Assembly (NCBI RefSeq): GCF_013618625.1
Contig: NZ_JABRWO010000005.1
Location: 226,419 to 290,418, forward strand
Reading direction: 5' to 3'
Length of the DNA stretch: 64,000 bases
DNA from: Bremerella alba
GTDB taxonomy: Bacteria; Planctomycetota; Planctomycetia; Pirellulales; Pirellulaceae
Below the pieces are notes generated by a model. The model saw only the letters and a program-made list of their open reading frames with translations, did not search any database and had not been told where the DNA came from. A program made the translations under genes and the position numbers. Shown in pieces: positions 12,001-18,254 of the stretch (position 1 is its first letter; each line of letters begins with the position of its first letter).

Positions 12001-14514
12001 TGGAGCGAAGCAGAAAGCAGCTTCATCGACGACGTCTCCTCCGAACACGTCGAAACGAAGCTTTACGAGTACGACGCCCAGGGACGCCTCGCCGCGGTCG
12101 AACTACCCGCCGTCGCCGATCCCGATAACGGCGGCACGCTGACTCGCCCCCGCTACGAATACGAATACGATGCCCGCGGCAACCAAACGGTCATCCGCGA
12201 TCCCAAACTCCGCGAAACCCGCTTCACCTATGACGAAGATGGCCGGATGCTCAGCCGCACCCTGCCGCTAGGCTACGGGGCAGACGGCATTGAAGGAACG
12301 GCCGATGACAGCACGCTGCCGGAAGGGAACTGGACCGAGACTTTCGAGTACGACGACATGGGGCGGCAAGTCCGCCAAACGACCTTCGATGGACGGACCA
12401 TTGACACCATTTACGACGAGTTTGGTCGCCTTGATCAAATGGAATACTTTGCGGCAGGTATCGATCCTGATGTTGTCCCTGCAGACGAAGTGGTTGATTA
12501 CGACTATGACGCGTTCGGTCGCACCATTCAGGTAGAGGATGCCCGGGGCACGATTGATATGATCTACGACGATCGAGGGCAACTGATCGAGGAAATCTTG
12601 CTCGAAGGAACCATCTTCCGCGAGTACGACGAAGTCACTGGGCAGTTGACCCGAATGTACACCGGCAGCACGGCCGATCCGGTCAACGACACCCATTATG
12701 TGTACGACGACCTGCGTCGGCTGAGCGAAGTCCGCGCTGTCGAAATCAACGACACGGTCTTGGCGACCCCGGAAGTGACTTCCTATTCCTATACTTTGAT
12801 GGGAAGTCTCGAACGAATCGACTATGCTAACGGCATGATCGCTTACCACGAGTACGATTCGCTGAACCGGTTGGAACTGCTCACCAACTATGGCTCCGAC
12901 GCCACGCCAGAGGACTTGAGCGATAATCCGGTGCTGGAGTCGTTCGACTATCACTTGGATGTCGATGGAACGCGGACCGGGGTGACGGAAACGCGCTACG
13001 ATGGTGGAAGTCCGCTGGTGACGGAAATCGATTGGACCTACGACGCGGCCGACCGCCTGATCCAAGAGGAATTCGACAGCCATGACGATAGCCTCGATTT
13101 CACGGCAACTTATACGTTCGACTTAGTCGGCAATCGCCTGGAAAAGACGGTCGACAACGGCAGCGATGGTTCGGTCGAACACGTGACTACTTATGTCGTT
13201 GATGCCAATGACCGCCTATTGACCGAGACACTCAACAGCACGAACAACGCAGAAGATCGTTTTACCGAGTTTAGCTACGACGCCGACCAACAAACAGGCA
13301 AACAAATCTTCGCAGGCCTGGACAATAGCGGCACATTGCTATCAGAGGCGACCTACGCCTACAACCTGCAAGGCCGCTTAGCGCATGTCGAAATCGATAG
13401 CGACGGTGACGGAGTTGTCGATGAAACGATCGACTACGAGTATGACCACACCGGCATCCGTACTCTGCAGTCAGTCAATGACGGCACGAACGTCACCGAG
13501 ACCAAATACCTGATCGATCGCCACAACCACACTGGCTACCAGCAGATTGTGGAAGAGATTGTCAACGGAGCGCTGAAGCGTTCGTATGTCTTGGGACACG
13601 ACGTGCTCTCCCAAGCGGATGTGGGCGAAAGCTCGCTAACACTTCTGTACGATGGCCACGGTTCGACACGCGGCCTGGTTGATGCCCTTGGCAACCGGCT
13701 CAGCAGCCAAATCTACCAATACGACGCCTACGGCAACCCGATCGGTTTCGACCAGATCGCAGCATTAACCACGATGCTTTACTCGGGCGAGCAGTTCGAT
13801 AGCTGGCTCGGCATGCAGTATTTGCGGGCACGGTACTACTTCTCGCAGACGGGGACCTTTAACCGGTTAGATCCATACGCGGGTAATTCGCAGGATCCAC
13901 AGAGTTTCCATAAGTATTTGTATACGCATGGCAACCCGGTGATGGGGATTGATCCAACGGGGCTGTTTACGATAGTCGGGACGCTATCTAGCATGTCGAT
14001 TAGTAGCAATTCGCGAGGACAAGAGGCGCAGCAAAAGGGAGGTTTCTTTGCTCGGCGTTATGCGAACCGACCGTGGACCATTCATATCTATGGCAAGTTT
14101 GATGCCGAACTGTTGAAGCATGGGGGTATTCCATGGCACGTCGGAATCTACGCATACAGAAAAGGAGCACCTGCAGGAATCACATTCGAGGTAGTTACAA
14201 GATCCAGTGATTGGCTTGCGTACTCTGGCTTAGGAGTAAGCGAACTCAAAGTCACTCCCACAATAACGCCGGATGGACTTAGGTCAAAAGGATATCGCCT
14301 ACTGCCGATAGCTAAACACAGTGATGCGTTATTTGCGTGGTTCGCATTTGCCGCAACTGCTGAAAGCGTAATAGCCAATGAAACACAGCGCATTAAACTA
14401 ACATTGCCATTTGGCTACTTTGGGCCAGCCATTCCGCCTTGGGCAATTAATTGTACCGTATGGGTCGGAAGCGCCTCAGTTACAGCTGTAGCACTCTCCG
14501 CCCTGCCACTATGA
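1..14514 (+). CDS. Giant RHS/YD-repeat surface protein with VWA and Ig-like repeats (5' end outside window)
   Basis: The frame is open from base 1, so the true start lies upstream; 4837 residues are visible. In order they show a PPC-like beta domain (about 1-85), a choice-of-anchor/ASH-like domain (about 125-220), cadherin-like modules, two Ig-like repeats, and a VWA domain starting near residue 778 with a DESGS MIDAS motif. Two PPC-like domains sit inside the VWA. Sixteen more Ig-like repeats of about 92 residues (ITSxP...YxY...DPDGD...WTP) follow to about residue 2860. A long RHS/YD shell runs to about 4660, ending in the core signature YSGEQFDSWLGMQYLRARYY and GNPVMGIDPTG. The last 170 residues form a variable tip, AT-richer than the shell, with His4713 in a WHVG motif and Cys4818 in an INCT motif. 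This architecture is typical of polymorphic toxins; surface location is inferred. A candidate immunity gene starts 13 bases downstream. Confidence 0.9.
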   Translation, partial: LGAGETLSADIDSYQLDDGSFWAYGGHAHLRLFDSSGNQVANADYAGGSDPDSGYGGDPVLNYTSTSGGIYYLGVSSDGNEAYQAYYGGSGTSRNTFQYELELNRDYGGGAASEIVVLGDVTGSYELEDGIGTIDFGNVAVGGASRRTFYIQNIGDGELVVSSFTPPSGYSLVGTSEPLTIPANSQRAVVLELSGTTPGTRNGTLVINSNDSNEAAYSIALTGLINPPALDAVNDTIGGIVPGSNISLDVLGNDIHIDGTITSVTAVNGETVTIAADGKSLDFIAPADFEEAVFLYTISDGFTTETATVTLTANLDPTAEADVVTGIEAGMEVYLYVLDNDFDADGDEITISSVGSSTQGYVEVHGSYLIYQAKAGFTGETFEYTITDSAGNTSTSTVTLSAPESAQSSLEIDWDRLSDVTPSMGVNYRQTSFHKSQDMLYAGLDLENVGTYAIRGPVLLGVKNLDNPNVVVQGHNGISPGGIPYYNITDLVVDDASDQFEPGETAAGLELQFYNPSGEQFRYELVFLSLLNEAPEFVSTPVTQVVEGATYQYHADAMDPDQDNVTYSLVSGPDGMSVFASSGIVQWDTASGDKGTYPIVIRATDPFGAYTDQQYTLEVVQTGNRPPRFTSFAETDAYVNTPYRYQLAATDPDSDPLTYLLVEGEFPAGMTLEDATRGLVKWTPTADQVDQTHTVMVKVSDGNGGEAFQTFDVYVNPEPGNTPPVIVSEPSTQLILPEIMAGNSTGDVSPISIDIALENGETITQTVNLVLDEEGVLGADIVFVVDESGSMSSYHDWLQNMVLSLDSFLVAQGVTDNRYSLVGYGEAEGGGSSSQGEYRLHVSPETMPSLSDFGDTISTAYGVTVSAGSGLRLAGDIGDGSHSSLDVDMFQVTLNSYDELFIDLDALTLDDGTSLSSFDGTIRVFNDQGDVVASSSDDYGGYSGYGGYGGVPDGDDDFLRFTNYGSTGNFYIGISGEENYDYDPSTDASGYGGSTGDYEILLSVKGSTGTDIGDTTSAAQALSQPSDGGIIAHRTQGNGSYGENDVDMYSLDLTSGERVVIDIDSLDDPDGYGGYGGGIDTLLRVFDASGNEVASNLRVATGYSDPQLTFEAPSTGTYYIGVSSAQNAVYDPYVADSGPHDPYLGHVFSTTSGDGWGSASEISDLTSSLEISGGTEDGYSGISTALNSLSYRSAASSHVILITDEDRDNIISSITFGSLLDDLEEGGVTLHSVVSADFEDGNSQVALGGSADGTAYLEGASGTFTESVGLDVAYASENTEIDYIDLSFQNNGTVWSLYELSQGGNTAVSFTNAFVDVMTTTVLEDLTIDLLVTDAGVSVVNLTGAQSATGETILSFDVLITGDGNAHAFDLQFVRASNPSVVIGSIPVTITTGYRYDVDAVDADLDELTYELVGQTHGATIDPLTGKLSWQPSTPGSYEFTAKVTDGRGGEDLQTWTVDVLSPSAANADPVFQTVPAKTWDADRDYTLDVTATDADGDTVLYRLVDNESGGMPLPSGMTIDQLTGRITWSPTVDQVGTHQVQVQAIDGRGGSATLVLSIDVSLPDGYGNERPEITSTPVLAAIESETYRYDAIAVDADDDTLTFDLPYAPEGMAIDPVTGRIAWIPTSDQIGSHTVYVRVKDGQGGIDLQTFNVTVASFNDAPQFVSVPQGGAAIGEAFQYQAEAIDPNGDVVTYSLDADSIAAGLSIGVTSGLLVWSSPTGGNQRVTITASDGRGKEAVQEFILSVNTNAPPTITSIPTGPAFIGQPYSYDITYDDPNQSDVVTLSLDQISQDRGMVLVGDQLQWTPTSLGDFEVAVTATDNSGAYYTQTFTLSVVAQTVASQPPEFTSTPTGPAWVGSSWSYELTASDPDGDSFTFSLGNGPTGMSLVGSTLSWTPSAVTYGESVEIKVEDQHGAYSTQTFQLPAVAPPVSNDPPVITSFPTGPAITGKRFHYQVAAHDPNGDVLNYSIDSAAEADGIEIDSETGALTWIPGSSGSYPITITVNDGTDTTTQSFTLPVVDPLPNNEYPEITSTPTGPAVENSLYEYQVIATDADGDALAYTLVSPPSGMTIDNETGLLTWTPTTSGDYTVTITVDDGNGGVTEQEFILPVVATTPANDPPVIRSAPLSSVRLNKGYSYQVDAYDPDGDSLSYELTSAPAGMQIDENGRVTWSPQVLGSFDVEITVSDGHGNSAIQSYTIAVQSPVAANLAPKFTSSPTGPAVRDKAYVYQVAASDPEGQAITYALDAASIALGMSIDSQTGLLTWTPATSDKVHIEITASDGQLATKQSFDLAVVDNTLPTITSTPVRTVDVGTAYTYSIVASDANAGDEVTISLLDVGALPAGLTFTPGSAGTATIAGTPTETGLYSITVLAFDSAGGVAQQVFDLRVADPSSNASPTIDSVMRSSIQAGHLLLHQVDALDADGDPLSFVLTSAPTGMTIDSRGLIQWTPTASQINNPSSPYQVSIEVSDGALTATATYDINVINQSNNAAPAITSEAVESALADWVYAYQATAEDTDNDFLRWQLTNAPSGMLVDPNTGRVQWKPERSQVGSHLVTLRVSDLQGGYDEQTFTVTVRGANRPAMITSDPPIFGKPGETYTYQVEGFDPDGDPVHFTLDQSTQAMGVTVDYDTGLLQWANPTEGTYVINVRIADNFGLGVQQVYQLEISNTASNNAPVLTSSPDSFAEVGTTFEYNPVVEDPDVGDTIIYTLDVVGTTPTNSLSFNTSTGEFDWNPDAAEIGSTFAFRIKATDAAGAFASQLFYVTVRDANVAPVINSSPIEEVTAGRTYRYDVNATDANNDLLSYQLDATSVSKGMAIDSYGRITWETQETDIGTHSVSVTVTDERGLSADVQTFDLEVDADTVAPNVTVLVSQPAIAPGDQVTIQVRSDDEDVASLKLTVDGNEVPLSSDGIARITLSDPGLVTLVGTAIDHAGNQGTANGSVVVRDPNNAAPTISITSPDSNGTITEPTALLGSIIDPEDDLFSYEVSIGRLDGGEFRVIESVSADSGQTLTDIQQQALTVIDPTTLVNGTYVVRVEATDTSLNTSSAQRIITIDGALKLGNFNMSFVDLEVPVAGIPITITRSYDTLDADVQGDFGYGWNLDIATTKVDLTLQNDSLSGYGNYPAFRDGDRVVITLPDGTEEGFTFYAEPNQTVFSIVIDYIPKFVPDYGVTSELIVDTDKWLVKQGDQYVYQGTGEAYNPANPTFGGSYELKLRNGNSLIIDAETGELSTIYDTNNNAIYIDDYGIHSSTGRGVQFERDFANRISAIIDPAGNRIEYSYDADGNLVSVTDRVDATTEFTYLEGANAPPHYIDQVIDPYGRAAAKNVYDESGRLKQTIDADGKTIEYSWDGNTKIQHISDQLGNTTIIEVDARGNVIKEVGPEGSIMLRSYDEDDNQTSETVVIGEIDSPENGETNDLTTFYVYSDKGDLLETTDPRGNVTKTQVNEYGQPTISTDAFGNTTRTIYNSHGLPTSIIDADGQSTSFVFDETGNLTSARNDDGELLFTTTYNQFGDVTSSKSSSGRTVYFEYDTNGDQTATWYFVGTGANEIQILDLTEYDASRQATGTTRAILPTGEFVTSNFESVTIDPAFVDYTTSTTYDLNGNVTHSTDQFGFTSESIYDLRGQLIESRTESVDEDGNAVWLVSRSVYDAAGRQIASTSQYEQGTTDPISGSFTTYDAAGQVTSSKQVDDIVIDVLGTGVFRTTVLVDAGTTIYESSTDYDNAGRVVKTIDNYGFESLTFYNQFGDTVESRREAVDETGNTVWLVNRTLYNEKGQVTYQTDTYQEGSGDTIYGTRTIYDEQGRAVQSIRLSGLNIEMFDPDDDTTVADPVAAGLAILGSRLAADGTEISSSKTIYNEKGQVEKSVSADGQATEYEYDDLGRQVATVTHAVTAESVGLGDQYPGAMVRYRMETIHDEQGRVETERANLIQVEFADGNTLVDESQVQETSYQYDEFGQRTRTTLTDGSYMLMRYDEFGRTIAESTQIDGSINAVWSEAESSFIDDVSSEHVETKLYEYDAQGRLAAVELPAVADPDNGGTLTRPRYEYEYDARGNQTVIRDPKLRETRFTYDEDGRMLSRTLPLGYGADGIEGTADDSTLPEGNWTETFEYDDMGRQVRQTTFDGRTIDTIYDEFGRLDQMEYFAAGIDPDVVPADEVVDYDYDAFGRTIQVEDARGTIDMIYDDRGQLIEEILLEGTIFREYDEVTGQLTRMYTGSTADPVNDTHYVYDDLRRLSEVRAVEINDTVLATPEVTSYSYTLMGSLERIDYANGMIAYHEYDSLNRLELLTNYGSDATPEDLSDNPVLESFDYHLDVDGTRTGVTETRYDGGSPLVTEIDWTYDAADRLIQEEFDSHDDSLDFTATYTFDLVGNRLEKTVDNGSDGSVEHVTTYVVDANDRLLTETLNSTNNAEDRFTEFSYDADQQTGKQIFAGLDNSGTLLSEATYAYNLQGRLAHVEIDSDGDGVVDETIDYEYDHTGIRTLQSVNDGTNVTETKYLIDRHNHTGYQQIVEEIVNGALKRSYVLGHDVLSQADVGESSLTLLYDGHGSTRGLVDALGNRLSSQIYQYDAYGNPIGFDQIAALTTMLYSGEQFDSWLGMQYLRARYYFSQTGTFNRLDPYAGNSQDPQSFHKYLYTHGNPVMGIDPTGLFTIVGTLSSMSISSNSRGQEAQQKGGFFARRYANRPWTIHIYGKFDAELLKHGGIPWHVGIYAYRKGAPAGITFEVVTRSSDWLAYSGLGVSELKVTPTITPDGLRSKGYRLLPIAKHSDALFAWFAFAATAESVIANETQRIKLTLPFGYFGPAIPPWAINCTVWVGSASVTAVALSALPL

Positions 14515-14527
14515 ACAGGAGATTATC

Positions 14528-15160
14528 GTGATCTCGTGGTTTGGGATTAAGCTGCTGCGGACGTCAGACGAGAACTATATAGCATCAACCATATACGAGT
14601 GGAAACAGGCATATGCCGAGTACCTGACAACGCGTGGATACACTCTAACTCAGTGGCCCAGTGGAGTCGAACTTAGAAACTGCCTTGTAAAATTCTCGGA
14701 TTTCAGCTTCCCGAAACGACGTCTGCCACTGGCAGAATTTGAGGTTGTGGCAGAATCACAATGTTCAAGCAATGTTGCCATAGCTAGTTCAGTTCAGATT
14801 TGGTTCTCGGAAGTACCGCGACTAGTATGGGAAATGAATGACTCTCGATTTAACTTAATGCCTATTTCATGTCATCGATCGTTACTTCGCAGTCACGCCC
14901 TCGATCTTTTGCTATACAGACCACGCCAGATGACCATCGGGTGGTCGGATGCCACCTTGGCATGGAGCTGCTTTGAGGATATGAGTAAGTGTGACAATGC
15001 CCGTACCCATGACTTTGATGTTCAATGCGAGTTGCTATCGACATGCTTGCTTGAAGCCCATCAACATGTCGCTAGGGTTGATCAAGACAGGATTATACTT
15101 ACTAAGAACCGACGATCCCGCAAAGCATTTCGCAGCCAAAGTGGTTTTATGTGCTGCTGA
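14528..15160 (+). CDS. Hypothetical protein, candidate immunity protein for the first RHS tip
   Basis: A 210-aa protein with a GTG start; an AGGAG ribosome site lies about 6 bases upstream. It begins 13 bases after the stop of the giant RHS gene, the position where immunity genes lie in polymorphic-toxin loci. I recognise no domain. It has no signal peptide and no clear membrane segment, which fits a cytoplasmic protein. Its base composition is AT-richer than the RHS shell, like the toxin tip, which suggests the two were acquired together. The final residues run into the start of the next RHS fragment, which opens in another frame at 15151, so the C-terminus may have been altered by the recombination that placed that fragment. 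The immunity role is inferred from position only. Confidence 0.6.
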   Translation: MISWFGIKLLRTSDENYIASTIYEWKQAYAEYLTTRGYTLTQWPSGVELRNCLVKFSDFSFPKRRLPLAEFEVVAESQCSSNVAIASSVQIWFSEVPRLVWEMNDSRFNLMPISCHRSLLRSHALDLLLYRPRQMTIGWSDATLAWSCFEDMSKCDNARTHDFDVQCELLSTCLLEAHQHVARVDQDRIILTKNRRSRKAFRSQSGFMCC

Positions 15161-17175
15161 ACATACAGCACACATCGTTTGTTCATATGTTATTCGCTGG
15201 TGTGATCGAAGACTACGTCTACGACGAACTCAACCGTCTCGACGTGCTGACCCATTACGCCCCCGATGCCACGCCGGAGGATCTGTCCGATAACGACAAG
15301 CTGGCCGAGTTTGACTACGAAGTGCGAGCCGACGGCAAGCGGACCGGCGTGACCGAAACGTACTGGCTCGACTCCGACGAGAACGGAACGCCGGAGCCCC
15401 ATGTCGTCGATATCGACTGGACGTATGATGAGCTAGGCCGACTTGTCGAAGAATCGATCGATCACTTCGACAACCAGTTCGATCAGACCGAGTGGTTTGA
15501 ATACGACCTGGTTGGCAGCCGTACCAAGAAGGAACTCGACAGCGACTTCAACGGCACCGTCGATGAGGCGATCAGCTACCTGTACGACGCCAACGATCGC
15601 TTGCAAACCGAAGAGCGGGATGTCAATAATGACAGTACGGTCGACGTCACCACCACGTACGACTACGACCACACGCAGCAGACCTCCAAATCGGCCTTTG
15701 ACAATTTGGCCCAAGCAGACCTCTCGCAGACGAGCTTCACCTACGATCTGCAAGGCCGCCTTTATACTGCAACGGTCACGTCGTTTACAAGTGGCGTCGA
15801 GTCCCGCATCGAGAAGACAACCTACGACTACGACGCCAGCGGCATCCGTGTCAGTGCCCTGCATCAGGTCGATACCGACGCCAACGGCACCTGGGACGAA
15901 ACCACAAGCACCGAGTACCTGGTAGACCACCAAAACTTCACCGGCTACCAGCAGGTGATCAAGGAAACGGTCTACGACGAAAACGGCAACGTGATCAAGA
16001 CGATCACGTACAACTTCGGCCACGACGAAATCAGCCAAACCGTCACCCAGTACGACGGCAGCGGTAACGTCACCAGCGAAGAAACCCACATCTTCGGCCA
16101 CGACGGCCACGGCAGCGTGAAGGTTCTCTACGACGCAGCCGCCGCCATTCTGCAGGTTTATACCTACGAAGCCTACGGCCAGATGCTGGCCATCCACAAC
16201 GCCATTGCGGCAGTGGTCAGCACCGGAGCGCTCACCTCACTGCAGTACAGCGGCGAGCAGTTTGACTCACGCATCGGCCAGCAGTATCTGAGAGCGAGGT
16301 ACTACGATCCGAACTCCGGGCGGTTTAATCGGCTGGATCCGTTTGCGGGTAACTCGTCAGATCCGCAGAGTTTCCATAAGTATTTGTATACGCATGGGAA
16401 CCCTGTGATGGGGGTTGATCCGAGTGGTGAAATACTTATTGGAGCATTAGCTGGATTAGCCGTAGGGAATTACGTGCGAAAAGCGGATACGAAAAGAGCA
16501 TTGACCGGCTATGCTGTAGCCGGTGCAGCAATCGACTACTTGGCTTTAGCGTGGACACGAAAGACACTTTGGGCAATAGGTTTGACTAGTTCTAAAAACC
16601 GATCACTTACAGCAGACGAGAAGGAGGTGCTTGAGTGGCTGCATAAGAACGCGAATCATCCATACTCACGCTCAGATGTTTCTTCTGTGCTAAACTCAGT
16701 GGATTTGGCAGAAGGCAGCTCGCTTGGCATAGGTGACTGGGCGTCAGTTTTTGGTACATTTGCATATTGTGCAATTAACTTCTCGAAGGCAGGCGCCGTA
16801 ACTATAGGCGGTGATATATATTTTTCAAATAGTTATACAGTTGGCAAGGAGTGGGTGCCCAGCGCTTGGAGTGCGAACAACGTGTCATTGCTTGCGCATG
16901 AGACAACACACTCCCTCCAGGCTAATAGCTGGGGATTAGATCACTTTTTTGGCATCTACTATCTTGCGGAAACAATAGCATATGGCTACAGGGAATCAAT
17001 TCCAGAAATCGAAGGCTATGCCATGCAGGCAGCGGTAGATCAGCTTATTGCAAAGTACCCTAACATTATTGTCGATATACTCGCAGGGAATGTGCCTCCA
17101 GGTGCATCAATGGACCTTCAAAACTTCTATAGTGTAGAAGAAGCTAATCTGCGGGCAAAATATGCACGGCAATAG
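15151..17175 (+). CDS. Displaced RHS C-terminal module with HETTH metallopeptidase-like tip
   Basis: A 674-aa frame with no signal peptide and no N-terminal adhesin domains, opening directly in YD repeats that parallel the end of the giant gene (for example DATPEDLSDN at about 15265 and 12900). It carries a complete RHS core end (YSGEQFDSRIGQQYLRARYY, then GNPVMGVDPSG) and a new, AT-rich tip of about 250 residues. The tip contains HETTH at about residue 583 (16897-16911), a zinc-peptidase HExxH motif, with EIEGYAMQ downstream as a possible third-ligand helix, reminiscent of DUF4157-type peptidases. Possible starts are GTG 15151, ATG 15187 and GTG 15202; none has a convincing ribosome site. 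This looks like an orphan toxin cassette that could replace the tip of the giant protein by recombination. Whether it is translated alone is unknown. Confidence 0.7.
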   Translation: MLLNIQHTSFVHMLFAGVIEDYVYDELNRLDVLTHYAPDATPEDLSDNDKLAEFDYEVRADGKRTGVTETYWLDSDENGTPEPHVVDIDWTYDELGRLVEESIDHFDNQFDQTEWFEYDLVGSRTKKELDSDFNGTVDEAISYLYDANDRLQTEERDVNNDSTVDVTTTYDYDHTQQTSKSAFDNLAQADLSQTSFTYDLQGRLYTATVTSFTSGVESRIEKTTYDYDASGIRVSALHQVDTDANGTWDETTSTEYLVDHQNFTGYQQVIKETVYDENGNVIKTITYNFGHDEISQTVTQYDGSGNVTSEETHIFGHDGHGSVKVLYDAAAAILQVYTYEAYGQMLAIHNAIAAVVSTGALTSLQYSGEQFDSRIGQQYLRARYYDPNSGRFNRLDPFAGNSSDPQSFHKYLYTHGNPVMGVDPSGEILIGALAGLAVGNYVRKADTKRALTGYAVAGAAIDYLALAWTRKTLWAIGLTSSKNRSLTADEKEVLEWLHKNANHPYSRSDVSSVLNSVDLAEGSSLGIGDWASVFGTFAYCAINFSKAGAVTIGGDIYFSNSYTVGKEWVPSAWSANNVSLLAHETTHSLQANSWGLDHFFGIYYLAETIAYGYRESIPEIEGYAMQAAVDQLIAKYPNIIVDILAGNVPPGASMDLQNFYSVEEANLRAKYARQ

Positions 17176-17207
17176 ACAACAGTAAATTTTCTAGTGGTCA
17201 TGCAAGA

Positions 17208-17570
17208 ATGGAAGAAAATCCCTACACGTCACCATTGCACCCTGAGGATCGCGGCCAACCTGAGTGGCACACATTGCCATGGATAAGTGTAATGGTCGGA
17301 GCTGCGATGCTTGTCGTTGCGCCAGCGATGGTGCAACTGCATACTAGCGGCCATTTTTATGGTAGTTCCGCTTTTGCTATTCCCTTACAATCATGTGGTG
17401 TATTTTGTTACATTGCATTTCCAGTGGCTTCAATCTTTTGCGGGTATTTTGGGGTCAACAAAAGCAGTGGTGTAGCACTTGTCATAGGGATATTGGTGTG
17501 TGTTATAGCTGTATTTGAGCTCTTGATTGTTGCCGTGTTTTTTGTGGTAACCTTGGCAGGGCCAGTCTAG
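17208..17570 (+). CDS. Small membrane protein, candidate immunity protein for the second RHS tip
   Basis: A 120-aa protein starting MEENPYTSP, an N-terminal pattern I associate with small planctomycete membrane proteins. Three hydrophobic stretches are visible (about residues 25-45, 55-85 and 90-118), so it should span the inner membrane several times. It starts 32 bases after the orphan RHS module and shares its low GC content. A membrane immunity protein guarding against an imported peptidase is plausible, but only position supports this. No family was recognised. Confidence 0.55.
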   Translation: MEENPYTSPLHPEDRGQPEWHTLPWISVMVGAAMLVVAPAMVQLHTSGHFYGSSAFAIPLQSCGVFCYIAFPVASIFCGYFGVNKSSGVALVIGILVCVIAVFELLIVAVFFVVTLAGPV

Positions 17571-17590
17571 AAGCTGTTTTGCCCTGTTGA

Positions 17591-17620
17591 AAACCAGTCT
17601 TCCGGGCTCTGTGGAAGACT
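17591..17620 (+). terminator. Possible hairpin after the small membrane protein gene
   Basis: Complementary arms AGTCTTCC and GGAAGACT are separated by a short loop, about 20 bases after the stop of the membrane protein gene. There is no T-run after the stem, so a terminator role is uncertain. Confidence 0.3.
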
Positions 17621-17642
17621 CAAGCCCATCAGAGAATTAGAA

Positions 17643-17652
17643 CATTGTGGGT
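17643..17652. repeat. Left target-site duplication of the ISAs1-type element
   Basis: CATTGTGGGT here is repeated exactly at 19561-19570, directly outside the two inverted ends of the element. A 10-bp duplication fits the ISAs1 family. Confidence 0.8.
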
Positions 17653-17678
17653 CACGGCAATCGCATTCGAAAACCCTT

Positions 17679-18254
17679 CTAACTCCCGAGGATAATCGCT
17701 TCCATTGCCTGCTGCGACCAGCCGGCGACCTTTCTTTTGAGTCGGATGCTCATTTTTCGCTTCGAAGTGTCTCGCTTTAACAGGGTCAGCGCCACGCGTC
17801 TCAGGCTGGCCAGGATTTCCGGGCCGCTGCCTTGGCGAACCCGGCTGCTGTCTTCGGTAAAAGTTACATCCAGCGTCCAGTGCAGGCTGTTTTCCACACT
17901 CCAATGTGCGTGGACGTACTTCGCCACTTGCTTCGCTTTGGGAGGCAAGCTGCTGATGAAGAACGTTACCCGGGACGACGTCGGTTCCGGCGCTTGCCGC
18001 TGGCTGTTCGGGTCCGCTTCGCGGTGCCGATAGACCATCCCGATCGTCTTCAAGTCGGCCCATTGGCCTGTCTCTTTCAAGCTTCGCGGCGCGGCGGCCA
18101 CATAGACGATGCGTTCTTCTAGACGACCGCGCGTCTTGCGAGTTTCCCAATGAGCCCGGCATTTGGGAGAACGGTAATTCTCTTCGCCGAACTTTTCAAA
18201 TTCGCTGGCGATATGATTGAATAGCGTTTCCTGATTCTTCTTCACCGTGATCAA
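17679..18254 (-). pseudogene. ISAs1-family transposase, C-terminal part
   Basis: About 190 residues continuing the transposase after the insertion point. It starts with ITVKKNQETLFNHI, the typical ISAs1 segment after the second catalytic aspartate, and includes HWSVENSLHWTLDVTF with the presumed catalytic Glu of the DDE triad. Joining it to the N-terminal block across the insert gives a continuous reading (KADYC then LITVKKNQ), so the gene was intact before the IS200-type element landed. As it stands it cannot give a functional transposase. Confidence 0.85.

Noticed and set aside
12268-13083. A 271-codon minus-strand frame in the RHS region
   Set aside because: Antisense to clear YD repeats and with no homology of its own; a shadow frame.
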